In this document: piece after piece, positions 1 to 8,117 of the stretch
How the letters are laid out: every line of letters starts with the position of its first letter
Position numbering within the stretch: position 1 is the first letter of the stretch
From: Agathobacter ruminis
GTDB taxonomy: Bacteria > Bacillota > Clostridia > Lachnospirales > Lachnospiraceae
Length of the DNA: 64,000 nt
Assembly: GCF_002735305.1 (NCBI RefSeq)
Contig: NZ_PDYG01000004.1
Coordinates: 22,752 to 86,751, forward strand
Direction: 5' to 3'
Position numbers and translations under genes: made by a program
Notes under the pieces: generated by a model
The model's database searches: none
Seen by the model: the letters and a program-made list of their open reading frames with translations, nothing else
Told to the model about the DNA's origin: nothing

Positions 1-72
1 TTCATCACACAATTCCTGACTGGAGACAAATCCTTCGCGTTCATGCAGTTTTGCAATGATTTTCGTTTTCAT
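1..72 (-). CDS. birA: BirA N-terminus (partial, runs off the window)
   Basis: Only the first 24 codons are inside the window. The peptide begins MKTKIIAKLHEREGFVSSQE, which resembles the start of the winged-helix DNA-binding domain of biotin protein ligase/biotin operon repressor BirA. That domain precedes the ligase domain that biotinylates acyl-CoA carboxylases. An AGAGG ribosome site lies a few bases upstream of the ATG at 72. The call rests on a short stretch, and another winged-helix regulator with the same start is possible. Confidence 0.6.
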   Translation of the reverse strand, partial: MKTKIIAKLHEREGFVSSQELCDE

Positions 73-130
73 ATCGCCTCTATTTTAGCGACTTTTGTCC
101 AAATCTGCAAACTTTTTCTCCCACAGGTGC

Positions 131-164
131 AAAAAAGCCGGAAAACCTGCGGGCTTTCCGGCTT
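131..164 (-). terminator. Intrinsic terminator of argF
   Basis: A 9-bp stem (AGCCGGAAA paired with TTTCCGGCT) is followed on the minus strand by a run of six T. It lies just beyond the argF stop codon. Confidence 0.85.
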
Positions 165-184
165 CTGATCTTTGATCTCATTCG

Positions 185-1171
185 TTATTTTAATGTTGCA
201 TACATGATGGCCTTGATGCTGTGCATTCTGTTTTCCGCCTCATCGAATACCACAGACTGCGGTCCTTCAAATACTTCGTCGGTCACCTCAAGCTCTGCCA
301 GGCCAAACTTTTCATAGACCTGTTTGCCGATGGTGGTATTCAAATCATGGAAGGCCGGCAGACAGTGCATGAAGATCGCACTCTCCTTTGCATTTTTCAT
401 TGCTTCCTGATTGACCTGATATGGCTGCAGATCCTTGATTCTTTCTGCCCATACTTCTTCCGGCTCGCCCATCGATACCCAGACATCGGTATAGATAACA
501 TCCGCATTTTCAGTCGCTTCCTTCACCGATTCCGTCAATGTAATGCTTGCACCGGTCTGCTGTGCGATGGCCTTGCATTCTGCCACAAGTTCCTGCGACG
601 GAAAATATTTGGCGTTGGTACATGCCACAAAATTCATTCCCAGCTTCGCACAGGCAACCATAAGGGAGTTGCCCATATTGTAACGCGCATCACCCATATA
701 TACGAATTTGATTCCCGCAAGCTTACCAAATTTTTCGCGAATGGTCAGCATATCGGCAATCATCTGCGTCGGATGGAATTCATTGGTCAGTCCGTTCCAC
801 ACCGGCACCCCGGCATATTTTGCCAGATCCTCGACGATTGTCTGCTCGAATCCACGATATTCAATTCCGTCATACATTCTACCCAGGACTCTTGCCGTAT
901 CCGCAATGCTTTCCTTTTTGCCAATCTGCGATCCGGACGGATCGAGATAAGTGACATGCATGCCCAGATCATGTGCTGCCACCTCAAACGAACAACGGGT
1001 TCTGGTACTGGTCTTTTCAAAAATCAATGCAATATTTTTGCCTTTTAACTCGTCATGTGCAATTCCGTTTTTCTTCTTTGCTTTCAGATCCGCGGATAAA
1101 TCAATCAACCCTGTGATTTCTTCCGGTGTAAAATCCAAAAGTTTCAGGAAATTTTTGCCTTTTAAATTCAT
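185..1171 (-). CDS. argF: Ornithine carbamoyltransferase
   Basis: Converts ornithine and carbamoyl phosphate to citrulline in cytosolic arginine synthesis. The 328-residue length fits the family. The carbamoyl-phosphate loop STRTR is at residues 55-59, HPTQ at 133-136 and the ornithine-side HCLP motif at 269-272. The start is supported by a GGGAGG ribosome site about 8 bases upstream. It is a single-gene unit with its own terminator. No other arginine gene is in the window, so a catabolic (arcB) role cannot be excluded from sequence alone, though the lack of arcA or arcC neighbours argues for biosynthesis. Confidence 0.95.
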   Translation of the reverse strand: MNLKGKNFLKLLDFTPEEITGLIDLSADLKAKKKNGIAHDELKGKNIALIFEKTSTRTRCSFEVAAHDLGMHVTYLDPSGSQIGKKESIADTARVLGRMYDGIEYRGFEQTIVEDLAKYAGVPVWNGLTNEFHPTQMIADMLTIREKFGKLAGIKFVYMGDARYNMGNSLMVACAKLGMNFVACTNAKYFPSQELVAECKAIAQQTGASITLTESVKEATENADVIYTDVWVSMGEPEEVWAERIKDLQPYQVNQEAMKNAKESAIFMHCLPAFHDLNTTIGKQVYEKFGLAELEVTDEVFEGPQSVVFDEAENRMHSIKAIMYATLK

Positions 1172-1213
1172 ATCTGGTCCCTCCCGTTGTTATTTACTAT
1201 CTGATATTGCAAT

Positions 1214-1242
1214 ATATTACACTTCTTTCAGCAAAAAATCAA
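1214..1242 (-). promoter_or_regulatory. Possible promoter of argF
   Basis: Read on the minus strand, TTGATT at 1242-1237 and TAATAT at 1219-1214 are separated by 17 bases. The -10 is a weak match. No clear ARG-box palindrome was seen. Confidence 0.35.
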
Positions 1243-1276
1243 CCATCTTTTGCAATTTTATACATTTTGCGAATAT

Positions 1277-1311
1277 AAAAACCCGCAAAGACATACTCTG
1301 CGGGTTTTTTT
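1277..1311 (-). terminator. Terminator of the SleB-like gene
   Basis: The hairpin pairs AAAACCCGCA with TGCGGGTTTT. It has T-rich flanks on both strands, so it could work in both directions. It directly follows the stop codon at 1328. Confidence 0.8.
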
Positions 1312-1327
1312 GATACGGATTAATTTC

Positions 1328-2527
1328 CTAGTCCCAAATATTGTAGAATAACATACCGTTGTATTCGATTCCGTCATATCCACAGGATACGCCCTGGAAT
1401 CCCAGTGCTCCACCGGTATTATCTACTCCTGAAAGTGCTGCGCGTGCAGCATCGTAGCAACTCTGTGTTGCCGATCCGTTTTCCATTGCGCGTGCAAGGC
1501 TTCCGGACCATACCGGACCATACTGTCCCGGCTGATAGATTACATCATGAATATTATTCGGGAATCTGCTGTCCTTCACACGGTTTACAATTACCGCACC
1601 GCATGCGAGCTGACACTGATATCCCTGTCCGCCGGCTTCACGATAAAGCAATGATGCCAAAAGATATAATTCATCATCCGTATAGTCGATTCCCTCGCCC
1701 TGTACGGTATTGACTTTTCTGTAATTCTTTCCGCTATCCGCCTTTTTCGCTTCTTCGGCCTTCTTTGCAGCTTCAATCTCTGCAATTTCTTCAACGGTCA
1801 ATGCAGTATCATAGTTCAATGTAACTTTTACATAATCTGCACTGACATAGCAGGTCTTGTCATCATATACGACAGCTACCCAGCCTGCTACTTCCTTCGC
1901 ATCGGCATCCACTTTCAGGGATTTGCCTTTGCCAAGTTTCTTTACCACTTCGCCATCAGCGCTGGCAGACTCACGCACACGTAGTCCGTCAACAGTTGAT
2001 TTTGCAACGGTATCAAAGTTTTCTTTCGCATAATCATATGCATCTGCCTCAAAAAGGCAATACTTATTTGACACATAGCCTTCGACATTTCCCGACTTAA
2101 TCAAAGTCCATGCGTCTCCCTTTTTGACGATCCTGGCAACATTGCCAGTCGTCATCTTTCCTACAATATCAGCATCTTTTGATGCTTTTTGGCGTACATT
2201 CAGGGTTGACTCCCCGATGTTTGCAATCAATCTGGTCTGCCAGAACTTTTCCTCTTCGGTCAAGGTCTTTGGCTCAGACGCAGTTGTCTGTTCTAAGTCT
2301 TCTTTCTCGACTGATACTGTAACTGCTGCAACACTGTTTAAATCTAAATTCTCCAAGTAATCAGTAGTGCCGGCATACAAGCTGGTAGCTTCCTGCGATT
2401 GATTGGAATCCGCATCAACTGCTGTGTTTGTACTCTGCTCCTTCGCGTTCCCCAACGCGCTTCCAAGACTCAAAATCCCAGCAAGAACAAGGACAGAAGC
2501 ACCTTCCAGTAATCTCTTGTTTAACAT
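1328..2527 (-). CDS. Secreted SH3-domain cell wall hydrolase, SleB family
   Basis: The predicted exported protein has 399 residues. A hydrophobic signal segment covers roughly residues 8-28. Two bacterial SH3-like repeats follow (about 90-160 and 165-240), each with the VRxxAS-type signature typical of peptidoglycan binding. A C-terminal SleB/Hydrolase_2 domain (about 280-399) begins at LLASLLYREAGGQGYQCQLA. Family members cleave peptidoglycan in spore cortex or vegetative wall remodelling. A charged linker rich in Ala, Lys and Glu joins the SH3 repeats to the catalytic domain. It is transcribed alone from a near-consensus promoter at 2598-2626. Sporulation specificity is not shown by the sequence. 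Confidence 0.85.
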   Translation of the reverse strand: MLNKRLLEGASVLVLAGILSLGSALGNAKEQSTNTAVDADSNQSQEATSLYAGTTDYLENLDLNSVAAVTVSVEKEDLEQTTASEPKTLTEEEKFWQTRLIANIGESTLNVRQKASKDADIVGKMTTGNVARIVKKGDAWTLIKSGNVEGYVSNKYCLFEADAYDYAKENFDTVAKSTVDGLRVRESASADGEVVKKLGKGKSLKVDADAKEVAGWVAVVYDDKTCYVSADYVKVTLNYDTALTVEEIAEIEAAKKAEEAKKADSGKNYRKVNTVQGEGIDYTDDELYLLASLLYREAGGQGYQCQLACGAVIVNRVKDSRFPNNIHDVIYQPGQYGPVWSGSLARAMENGSATQSCYDAARAALSGVDNTGGALGFQGVSCGYDGIEYNGMLFYNIWD

Positions 2528-2597
2528 TCTTCCTCTTTCGACTTTCTCTTAGATTTTTAAATAATTGTTTCAATTGTTACAATTTTGTTACGCGGTC

Positions 2598-2626
2598 ATT
2601 ATAACAACAACTTGGCAAATTGTCAA
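2598..2626 (-). promoter_or_regulatory. Consensus sigma-A promoter of the SleB-like gene
   Basis: Read on the minus strand, TTGACA (2626-2621) and TATAAT (2603-2598) are separated by exactly 17 bases. This is a perfect vegetative consensus. It is placed back to back with the murG promoter about 40 bp away. Confidence 0.8.
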
Positions 2627-2666
2627 ACATGTCAGATTTCTGTCGAATTTTCGGCTGACTTTTGGC

Positions 2667-2694
2667 TTGTTGCGATTGCGAATTGTGCTATAAT
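2667..2694 (+). promoter_or_regulatory. Extended -10 promoter of murG
   Basis: TATAAT at 2689-2694 is preceded by TGC, forming an extended -10. A TTGTTG -35 lies at 2667-2672 with 16-bp spacing. The murG ATG follows 38 bp downstream. Confidence 0.65.
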
Positions 2695-2732
2695 CGTTTC
2701 TGTATTCAATTAGAACAGAAAGGATATCTAAT

Positions 2733-3803
2733 ATGAAAAAAATCATTATGACAGGCGGCGGTACGGCCGGACATGTCACACCAAATATCGCTTTGATGCC
2801 GGCTTTGCGTGAAGCCGGATTCGAAATTTCTTATATCGGTTCCTACAATGGCATGGAAAAAGAGTTGATTGAAAACCAAGGGATTCCATATACGGGAATC
2901 GCCTCCGGCAAATTGCGCCGCTATTTTGATCTCAAGAATTTCACGGATCCATTCCGTGTATTAAAAGGATATTTTCAGGCAAAGAAAATCATGAAGCGCG
3001 AAAAACCTGCTATCGTCTTCTCCAAAGGCGGATTCGTATCCGTACCGGTTGTACTGGCAGCCAAAAAGCGCCACATCCCTGCAATCATCCATGAATCAGA
3101 TATCACACCGGGTCTGGCAAACAAACTTGCGATGCGCGGCGCATCCAAAATTTGTTGCAACTTCCCTGAGACTTTGAAATATCTGCCTGAGGGTAAAGCG
3201 GTTCTGACCGGTTCCCCGATTCGACAGGAATTATTCAACGGCGACGCACAGCGTGCATTTGAATTCTGCGGATTTACAGATCGCAGCAAGCCGGTCCTTT
3301 TGATTATCGGCGGAAGCTCAGGATCTAAAGTAATCAATGATGCCGTCCGTGAAATCGTACCAACACTGGTTGACAGCTTCAATATCATCCACCTTTGCGG
3401 AAAAGGCAATCTGGATGCACAATTGGAAGGTACAAACGGATATGTACAGTTCGAATATATTAGTGAAGAATTGCCTGATTTGTTTGCATTGACTGATCTG
3501 GCAATCTCCCGCGCCGGTGCCAATGCCATCTGTGAATTGCTTGCATTGCACAAAGCAAATATTCTGATTCCGCTCTCTGCCGCAGCCAGTCGCGGAGATC
3601 AGATTTTGAATGCCAACTCTTTCCGCAAGCAGGGATTCTCCTATGTACTTGAGGAAGAGCAGCTGACCGGAAAAACACTTTTGGATGCTGTCCGTGAAGT
3701 ATATGCCAACAAGGCTCAATATGAAAAAGCAATGGAAGACAGTGGCCAGATGGATTCCATCGGAACCATTGTCAAATTAATTCAGGAGAGCGCACTCTCA
3801 TAA
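2733..3803 (+). CDS. murG: UDP-GlcNAc:lipid I N-acetylglucosaminyltransferase
   Basis: Adds GlcNAc to lipid I to make lipid II at the cytoplasmic face of the membrane. The 356 residues are the usual MurG length. The glycine-rich acceptor loop [11 protein letters not shown] lies at residues 8-18, and a second glycine-rich loop, [14 protein letters not shown], at about 188-201. The C-terminal UDP-sugar-binding segment contains [13 protein letters not shown] near residue 253. An AGAAAGG ribosome site lies upstream of ATG 2733. It stands alone, outside a division/cell-wall cluster, so it may be a second MurG copy of the type common in Clostridia. I cannot test that here. Confidence 0.93.
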   Translation: MKKIIMTGGGTAGHVTPNIALMPALREAGFEISYIGSYNGMEKELIENQGIPYTGIASGKLRRYFDLKNFTDPFRVLKGYFQAKKIMKREKPAIVFSKGGFVSVPVVLAAKKRHIPAIIHESDITPGLANKLAMRGASKICCNFPETLKYLPEGKAVLTGSPIRQELFNGDAQRAFEFCGFTDRSKPVLLIIGGSSGSKVINDAVREIVPTLVDSFNIIHLCGKGNLDAQLEGTNGYVQFEYISEELPDLFALTDLAISRAGANAICELLALHKANILIPLSAAASRGDQILNANSFRKQGFSYVLEEEQLTGKTLLDAVREVYANKAQYEKAMEDSGQMDSIGTIVKLIQESALS

Positions 3804-3841
3804 GCAAAAATATTCCTAACCGGAACCAATCATAAACGGAT

Positions 3842-3877
3842 AAAAAAGCGAGGCATGCTTCACGCCTCGCTGTTTTT
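3842..3877. terminator. Bidirectional terminator between murG and the HIT gene
   Basis: An 8-bp stem (AGCGAGGC with GCCTCGCT) is flanked by an A run on the left and a T run on the right. It serves the two convergent genes. Confidence 0.85.
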
Positions 3878-3881
3878 GTGC

Positions 3882-4295
3882 CTATAATTTCATTTGCTTA
3901 CATAATGCTTCCTGCTCTTTTGCTGATGGCTCACCCGGTCTCCATGCAACCACACCTGCATTATTTGCATCCTTATATCGCGGAATCAGGTGCAGATGGA
4001 AATGAAATACTGTCTGACCTGCTGTTTCTCCATTATTCTGTACCAGATTGTATCCGTCAGCTCCCAGAATCGGTGTCTCATGTTCCACAATCTTCTTGGC
4101 CAATTTTGCAGCCTTCGCGAGAATCTCCTCATCAATTTCATAGATATTGGCATAATGCTCTTTCGGTAAAATCAGCGCATGTCCTTTCATCGCCGGACCA
4201 GCATCCAAAATGACATTAAAATCATCATCTTCATAGATAGAATTGGTTGGAATCACTCCATTTGCCAGTTTACAAAAAATGCAATCGTCTTTCAT
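3882..4295 (-). CDS. HIT family nucleotide phosphohydrolase/transferase
   Basis: This 137-residue cytosolic protein has the histidine triad near residues 99-106 (FHFHLHLIP) and an N-terminal CxxC pair (CIFC) that usually binds zinc. Members of the HinT branch hydrolyse aminoacyl-AMP or nucleoside phosphoramidates. The physiological substrate cannot be read from sequence. An AAAGGAG ribosome site lies upstream. The gene is followed by the shared terminator at 3842-3877. Confidence 0.92.
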   Translation of the reverse strand: MKDDCIFCKLANGVIPTNSIYEDDDFNVILDAGPAMKGHALILPKEHYANIYEIDEEILAKAAKLAKKIVEHETPILGADGYNLVQNNGETAGQTVFHFHLHLIPRYKDANNAGVVAWRPGEPSAKEQEALCKQMKL

Positions 4296-4342
4296 TTCAT
4301 CAGTTCTCCTTTTTCCTGTATTTCTTATACTGCGAACATTTT

Positions 4343-5332
4343 TTATTCTGCGAACGGGAATAATTGATCCAGCATGCGAAGCACCTTAAAATCACCCTTT
4401 GCAGTAATCTCTCCGGTCATAAATGCGCCCTGGAATGTCATACGTCCTGCCACGATATCTTCCATTCTTTGTTCAGTCAGCTTGATTGAAACATCCGAAA
4501 CCTCCGGAAGCGAATATGAAATCGCAAGCGATCCGTCTTCAATCTTGATATTCAGCGCATCTGCACGGCCTTCCACTTCAAGTGTATAGGTCGCATTATA
4601 ATCCGGTTGTGGCACAAATTTGCGCTTGAAGTCCTCCAAAAATGGAGCTGTCACATCTCGCTTGTTCATCATCTGCTTAAACATGGATGCGAGTTCTTCG
4701 ATATCTTCCTTTTGTTTGCGTACATATGTATCGTCGGAAACATACTGCGACAACTGTTCGCTTTCCTGTGGTGTCAGATTTAATTCCTGTGTGCGCAATA
4801 CGCTCTGTCGCACCGCCTGGCTGCTGAACGGGAGACTCTTCATCTTCTGCGAAATGGTTCGATACAGGTTCTCTGCCTTCTTTTCGATGATCTCGGTATA
4901 ACCCGGATTCATCTCAAAGGAAATCAAATCCTCTACATAACCGCTTAGGCCTTCACATGGCAATCCTCCGAGAATCTGCCATGCCTTGCGCAAATCCAGT
5001 TCTCCTTCACACTCACCGTATGTCGTCGACATCACGATTGGCTGCATATAAAGTGTACGAATTTTGCCCTTATCGCCATATAACCAGCATGCATCCAGAA
5101 ATTGCTGCATATATCCGCCAATTCCCAGCCATTCGATGGTCGTTGCAAGGATAATGCCGTCCGCATCCTTAAATGTCTGCGGCAGTGTCGCAATCTCGTG
5201 CTTGTGCTCATAGATATTGTATCTGGTCACCGTCACACGAAGTTCTCGCAACACATCTTCCATTTTATTCAATACATAGAGTGTCGGATCATCGAGTAAC
5301 CCACGCCCTCCATAATACACATTTACATTCAT
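4343..5332 (-). CDS. Flavodoxin-fold NAD(P)H oxidoreductase with C-terminal SCP2 domain
   Basis: Residues 1 to about 165 have the flavodoxin-like fold of NADPH-dependent FMN reductases (ILATTIEWLGIGGYMQQFLD around 65-85). Residues about 235-329 look like an SCP2 sterol/lipid-carrier domain. The start at 5332 was chosen over the upstream ATG at 5356 because AAGAGG sits six bases before it and the protein then begins MNVNVYYGG, a typical first strand. The fusion suggests redox chemistry on a hydrophobic ligand, which is inference. No partner genes are adjacent. Confidence 0.7.
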   Translation of the reverse strand: MNVNVYYGGRGLLDDPTLYVLNKMEDVLRELRVTVTRYNIYEHKHEIATLPQTFKDADGIILATTIEWLGIGGYMQQFLDACWLYGDKGKIRTLYMQPIVMSTTYGECEGELDLRKAWQILGGLPCEGLSGYVEDLISFEMNPGYTEIIEKKAENLYRTISQKMKSLPFSSQAVRQSVLRTQELNLTPQESEQLSQYVSDDTYVRKQKEDIEELASMFKQMMNKRDVTAPFLEDFKRKFVPQPDYNATYTLEVEGRADALNIKIEDGSLAISYSLPEVSDVSIKLTEQRMEDIVAGRMTFQGAFMTGEITAKGDFKVLRMLDQLFPFAE

Positions 5333-5430
5333 AAAAGCCTCTTTTCTCGATTCCACTATGATACCTTTAAGTATATAAATTCCTCAAGCCAAAAGCAACC
5401 TCTGAACGCATGATCTCATGTGTGATTCCA

Positions 5431-6567
5431 TCATAAAAAGCGATATTTCACATTCGCAAATTGAATGATGTCATCCTTCTTCAGCCTGTATTTTTCCCGA
5501 AAACAGAGCAGCTCTTCATTTAAAAATGTCCCGTTCGTCGAATTGAGATCTTCCAAATAATAATTCTCTGATTCTCTCGTGATTTTCGCATGGATTCGGC
5601 TGACAGCCTCATCCGAAATGCGAATGTCTACATTCGCTCCTTTCCCGATTCGCACCTCGTCCTCTTCTATATAAATGTCTGCCCGCCCTGCATTTGACTG
5701 CGGTTTTAAAATCCCTTGCACTTTTGCAGATTCCTGCAAAATACATATGGTCGGATAACATTCCGGTTCTTCCTCGATCAGATTCATTTCCTTCACCCAA
5801 ACGTCATCGGTCGGTTTCTTCGCATTCGCGTTTTGCTCGGGCGCCCCTTTTCGTAGTGTTTTCTTCCACAATTTAGGAGTTACCTTTCGTAACTTATCCA
5901 CAATTTGCACATACCAATTGTGTACAACTTTCAGAATTCCCCTTTTTGGACGGTCCGGTTCAGCCTTCGCTTCCTCCGGTTGCATTTGAAGATCCTGCTG
6001 CATTTCCACAATCAGCTTCGCCTGTCGCATCTTTTCAATCTCGAGTCGAATATCGCCCACTGAACAACTATGGCTCAGGATCAAACTGTAAAGATGATAG
6101 ATATGCTCGGTATCATTTCCGTCGATATGATTGACCTTCGTCAGCAAATATTCCATCAATTCGCGAAGATGGTCCATCACATCCCCTCCGATCCCCGGAT
6201 ACATCATAAAGCGTATTTCATCTGTATGATTGGAAATAAAGATATATTCCGGGTCCATCAACAGTGTCTCCGGAGCAATCAGATTCAGTTCGAGTTCCTC
6301 TAGCTGTTCACAAATGCGCAGAATCAGCTTTTCCACGAAGTCCGAATCCGGATTCTGCATACGACATTTGGTATCAAGCGGCTGGAAACCTGTAATATTG
6401 TACCAATATCTGCCCTCGTCATTGTAAAAACATTTCTCCACCGGAATCATCCCTGCAATCGGATGCATCAACATAATCTTCTCGTCGAAAGCACCCTGAT
6501 ATGCCGTTGGAATCTTTATAAAACTTCCCAGTAAATTTCTTTCATATGTTACTTCTCGATTAATCAT
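5431..6567 (-). CDS. DUF6382-FHA protein of the Tad locus
   Basis: The 378-residue protein has an N-terminal DUF6382-like domain (about 1-185), a basic linker (about 200-250) and a C-terminal forkhead-associated domain (about 300-378) with the RIHAKI and LNSTNGTFLN phosphothreonine-binding signatures. It is the last gene of the Tad operon. Its ATG overlaps the stop of the preceding small TadE-like gene by 8 bases, so translation is probably coupled. FHA domains bind Ser/Thr-phosphorylated partners. The kinase-like gene at 35292-36623 is an obvious candidate to supply phosphorylation, by inference only. Confidence 0.8.
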   Translation of the reverse strand: MINREVTYERNLLGSFIKIPTAYQGAFDEKIMLMHPIAGMIPVEKCFYNDEGRYWYNITGFQPLDTKCRMQNPDSDFVEKLILRICEQLEELELNLIAPETLLMDPEYIFISNHTDEIRFMMYPGIGGDVMDHLRELMEYLLTKVNHIDGNDTEHIYHLYSLILSHSCSVGDIRLEIEKMRQAKLIVEMQQDLQMQPEEAKAEPDRPKRGILKVVHNWYVQIVDKLRKVTPKLWKKTLRKGAPEQNANAKKPTDDVWVKEMNLIEEEPECYPTICILQESAKVQGILKPQSNAGRADIYIEEDEVRIGKGANVDIRISDEAVSRIHAKITRESENYYLEDLNSTNGTFLNEELLCFREKYRLKKDDIIQFANVKYRFL

Positions 6568-6793
6568 TTTTTATTTCTCCCAATAATTCATCTGCCATAT
6601 CATACTGATAGAATTGTTTGACTATCCAAACTTCCTCGACCTTTGTGCTAAGGTCATCATCCTCAATCTCGTGATAAAGCGTAACCGCGAGTGAGCAAAT
6701 AATGCAAATGATAAAAAATAAGAGTGGATATATGACAGATCCTTCTACGATATAGCTCCCCTGAGCCCAGTGATAACGCCTAATAAAATTCAT
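6560..6793 (-). CDS. Small TadE-like pseudopilin
   Basis: This 77-residue protein has a short basic leader, then GSYIVEGSVIYPLLFFIICI. That pattern of a small residue, a Glu at mature position 5 or so and a long hydrophobic helix is shared by TadE/TadF-type minor pilins. The start overlaps the stop of the preceding prepilin peptidase by 4 bases, and its own stop overlaps the FHA gene, so the three form a tightly coupled cassette. Confidence 0.65.
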   Translation of the reverse strand: MNFIRRYHWAQGSYIVEGSVIYPLLFFIICIICSLAVTLYHEIEDDDLSTKVEEVWIVKQFYQYDMADELLGEIKND

Positions 6794-7233
6794 GCGATTC
6801 CTCCAAATGATACCAATACACCAAGGGTCAAAAAAGGAACAAAAGGAATCTGATATCGCCTGCCCTTATGAAAAATCAGCAACAGGATCAATGCACATAC
6901 TGCCACACCGATTCCTGCCACCAAAATCGCAGTCAGCAGTGCCTCAAGCTCCAGATAGAAGGAAAGCGCAAGCATGATAATCCCATCTCCGATCCCGATC
7001 TGCCCATTGCTCAATATTGCAACCGCGATTACAAACAATCCAACCAGCATCCCCACCCAGTCCATCAGGTGGAATCCGTTGCCATAATATTCTCTGCCAA
7101 TTCGTATTGCAATTCCTACCAGCCCCCAAAGCACGGATATTTTGAGGCTGATCTCTCTTTTTTTCAGATCTGTAATACTATTCAACAGCATTACCGGCCC
7201 TATTGCCGGTATCAACCACCATTCCTCTCCCAT
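6790..7233 (-). CDS. Type IV prepilin peptidase, A24 family (second copy)
   Basis: A 147-residue membrane protein with about five hydrophobic segments. It keeps the two aspartates of the family: one in SITDLKKREIS near residue 22, and one in the GxGD motif (GIGDG) near residue 81. Such enzymes cut the leader of Flp and TadE-like pilins. A related gene opens the same operon at 31383-31871, so the locus encodes two peptidases. Here it is placed directly beside the TadE-like genes. Confidence 0.8.
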   Translation of the reverse strand: MGEEWWLIPAIGPVMLLNSITDLKKREISLKISVLWGLVGIAIRIGREYYGNGFHLMDWVGMLVGLFVIAVAILSNGQIGIGDGIIMLALSFYLELEALLTAILVAGIGVAVCALILLLIFHKGRRYQIPFVPFLTLGVLVSFGGIA

Positions 7234-7245
7234 CTTTGTCTCCTT

Positions 7246-7995
7246 TTACTCCGATTCCTGTGCACATTTGCTGCACATTTTTCTCGATCCCACTTCCGAA
7301 AGATGTACCATCCGTATATGACGTCGCAATGCGGTACATGCTTCATCAGTATGATAAAGCTCCCCATAATCTGTGATATAGACCTCTTTTTGAGTTGTAT
7401 TTTTTGCCACGCAATGAGGACATGCGTAGTATTTATGGTCATCACGGTTCCTACGAGCCGCAATATCACTGAGATTTACAGTTTGAATCGACAAATCCAG
7501 ATAATGACAGGATGCTGTCGTATGATATGCTGTTCCGGAGTCTGTAATATATACATATGGGTCCTCGGATTCGGTTCCCTCCCCGGTCTCTCCAATCCAT
7601 TTGTGACAAATCTGACTCTGTGCAACCGAATACCCCAGCCCCGGAAAAAAAGAAAACGGCAGCTCCAATCGATATGATATATGTAAACAGATATCCTCAT
7701 CCGTGATTTCGGATCCTGTGAATGAGATTCCTTTCATCCCGCCATGCACATAATCTTCGATCCGCTCAGAATCCTCAATGGCCTGTTTCCACAGTCGCTT
7801 CGCCGTCATCAACAATATCTGCTCGGAATCGATGGATACCGCAATCGCGGCAGTCTCTCTCCCTGCATATGACAGTGCCGCTTGCACATCCGTCTGAATC
7901 TGCAGGACTCGAAAGAATAATAATAAATAAACCCAGAAGGCAGTGATAAACGGATAAACGACAGCCGCTTCGAGAGTAAGCGATGCTTTCTTCAT
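7246..7995 (-). CDS. TadE-like pilin with a long extracytoplasmic region
   Basis: From the chosen start at 7995 the protein begins MKKASLTLEAAVVYPFITAF, a class III prepilin-like leader and helix. About 190 residues follow with repeated CxxC-like pairs (HTTASCHYLDL, YYACPHC, HTDEACTAL, RKMCSKC), which suggests a metal- or disulfide-stabilised tail made of two similar repeats. The open frame extends to a GTG at 8115, but the pilin signature argues for the later start, even though no strong ribosome site is visible before it. It lies between DUF5702 and the second prepilin peptidase. Confidence 0.7.
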   Translation of the reverse strand: MKKASLTLEAAVVYPFITAFWVYLLLFFRVLQIQTDVQAALSYAGRETAAIAVSIDSEQILLMTAKRLWKQAIEDSERIEDYVHGGMKGISFTGSEITDEDICLHISYRLELPFSFFPGLGYSVAQSQICHKWIGETGEGTESEDPYVYITDSGTAYHTTASCHYLDLSIQTVNLSDIAARRNRDDHKYYACPHCVAKNTTQKEVYITDYGELYHTDEACTALRRHIRMVHLSEVGSRKMCSKCAQESE

Positions 7996-8117
7996 GCAGG
8001 TGCATAAGGGCATCCCATTGTCGCAAATCGGATGGATGGTAGAATTTGCCTGCATGCAGGTCGAGAGAGATTTTATTCGCGTGGCGTTCTCCACACATGC
8101 ATTCCAACGAGACACCC

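Noticed and set aside
221..1048. 275-residue plus-strand open frame
   Set aside because: Lies antisense to argF, has no ribosome site and has the composition of a shadow frame.
6868..7677. 269-residue plus-strand open frame
   Set aside because: Antisense to the TadE-like and peptidase genes, Cys/His-rich shadow without a start signal.
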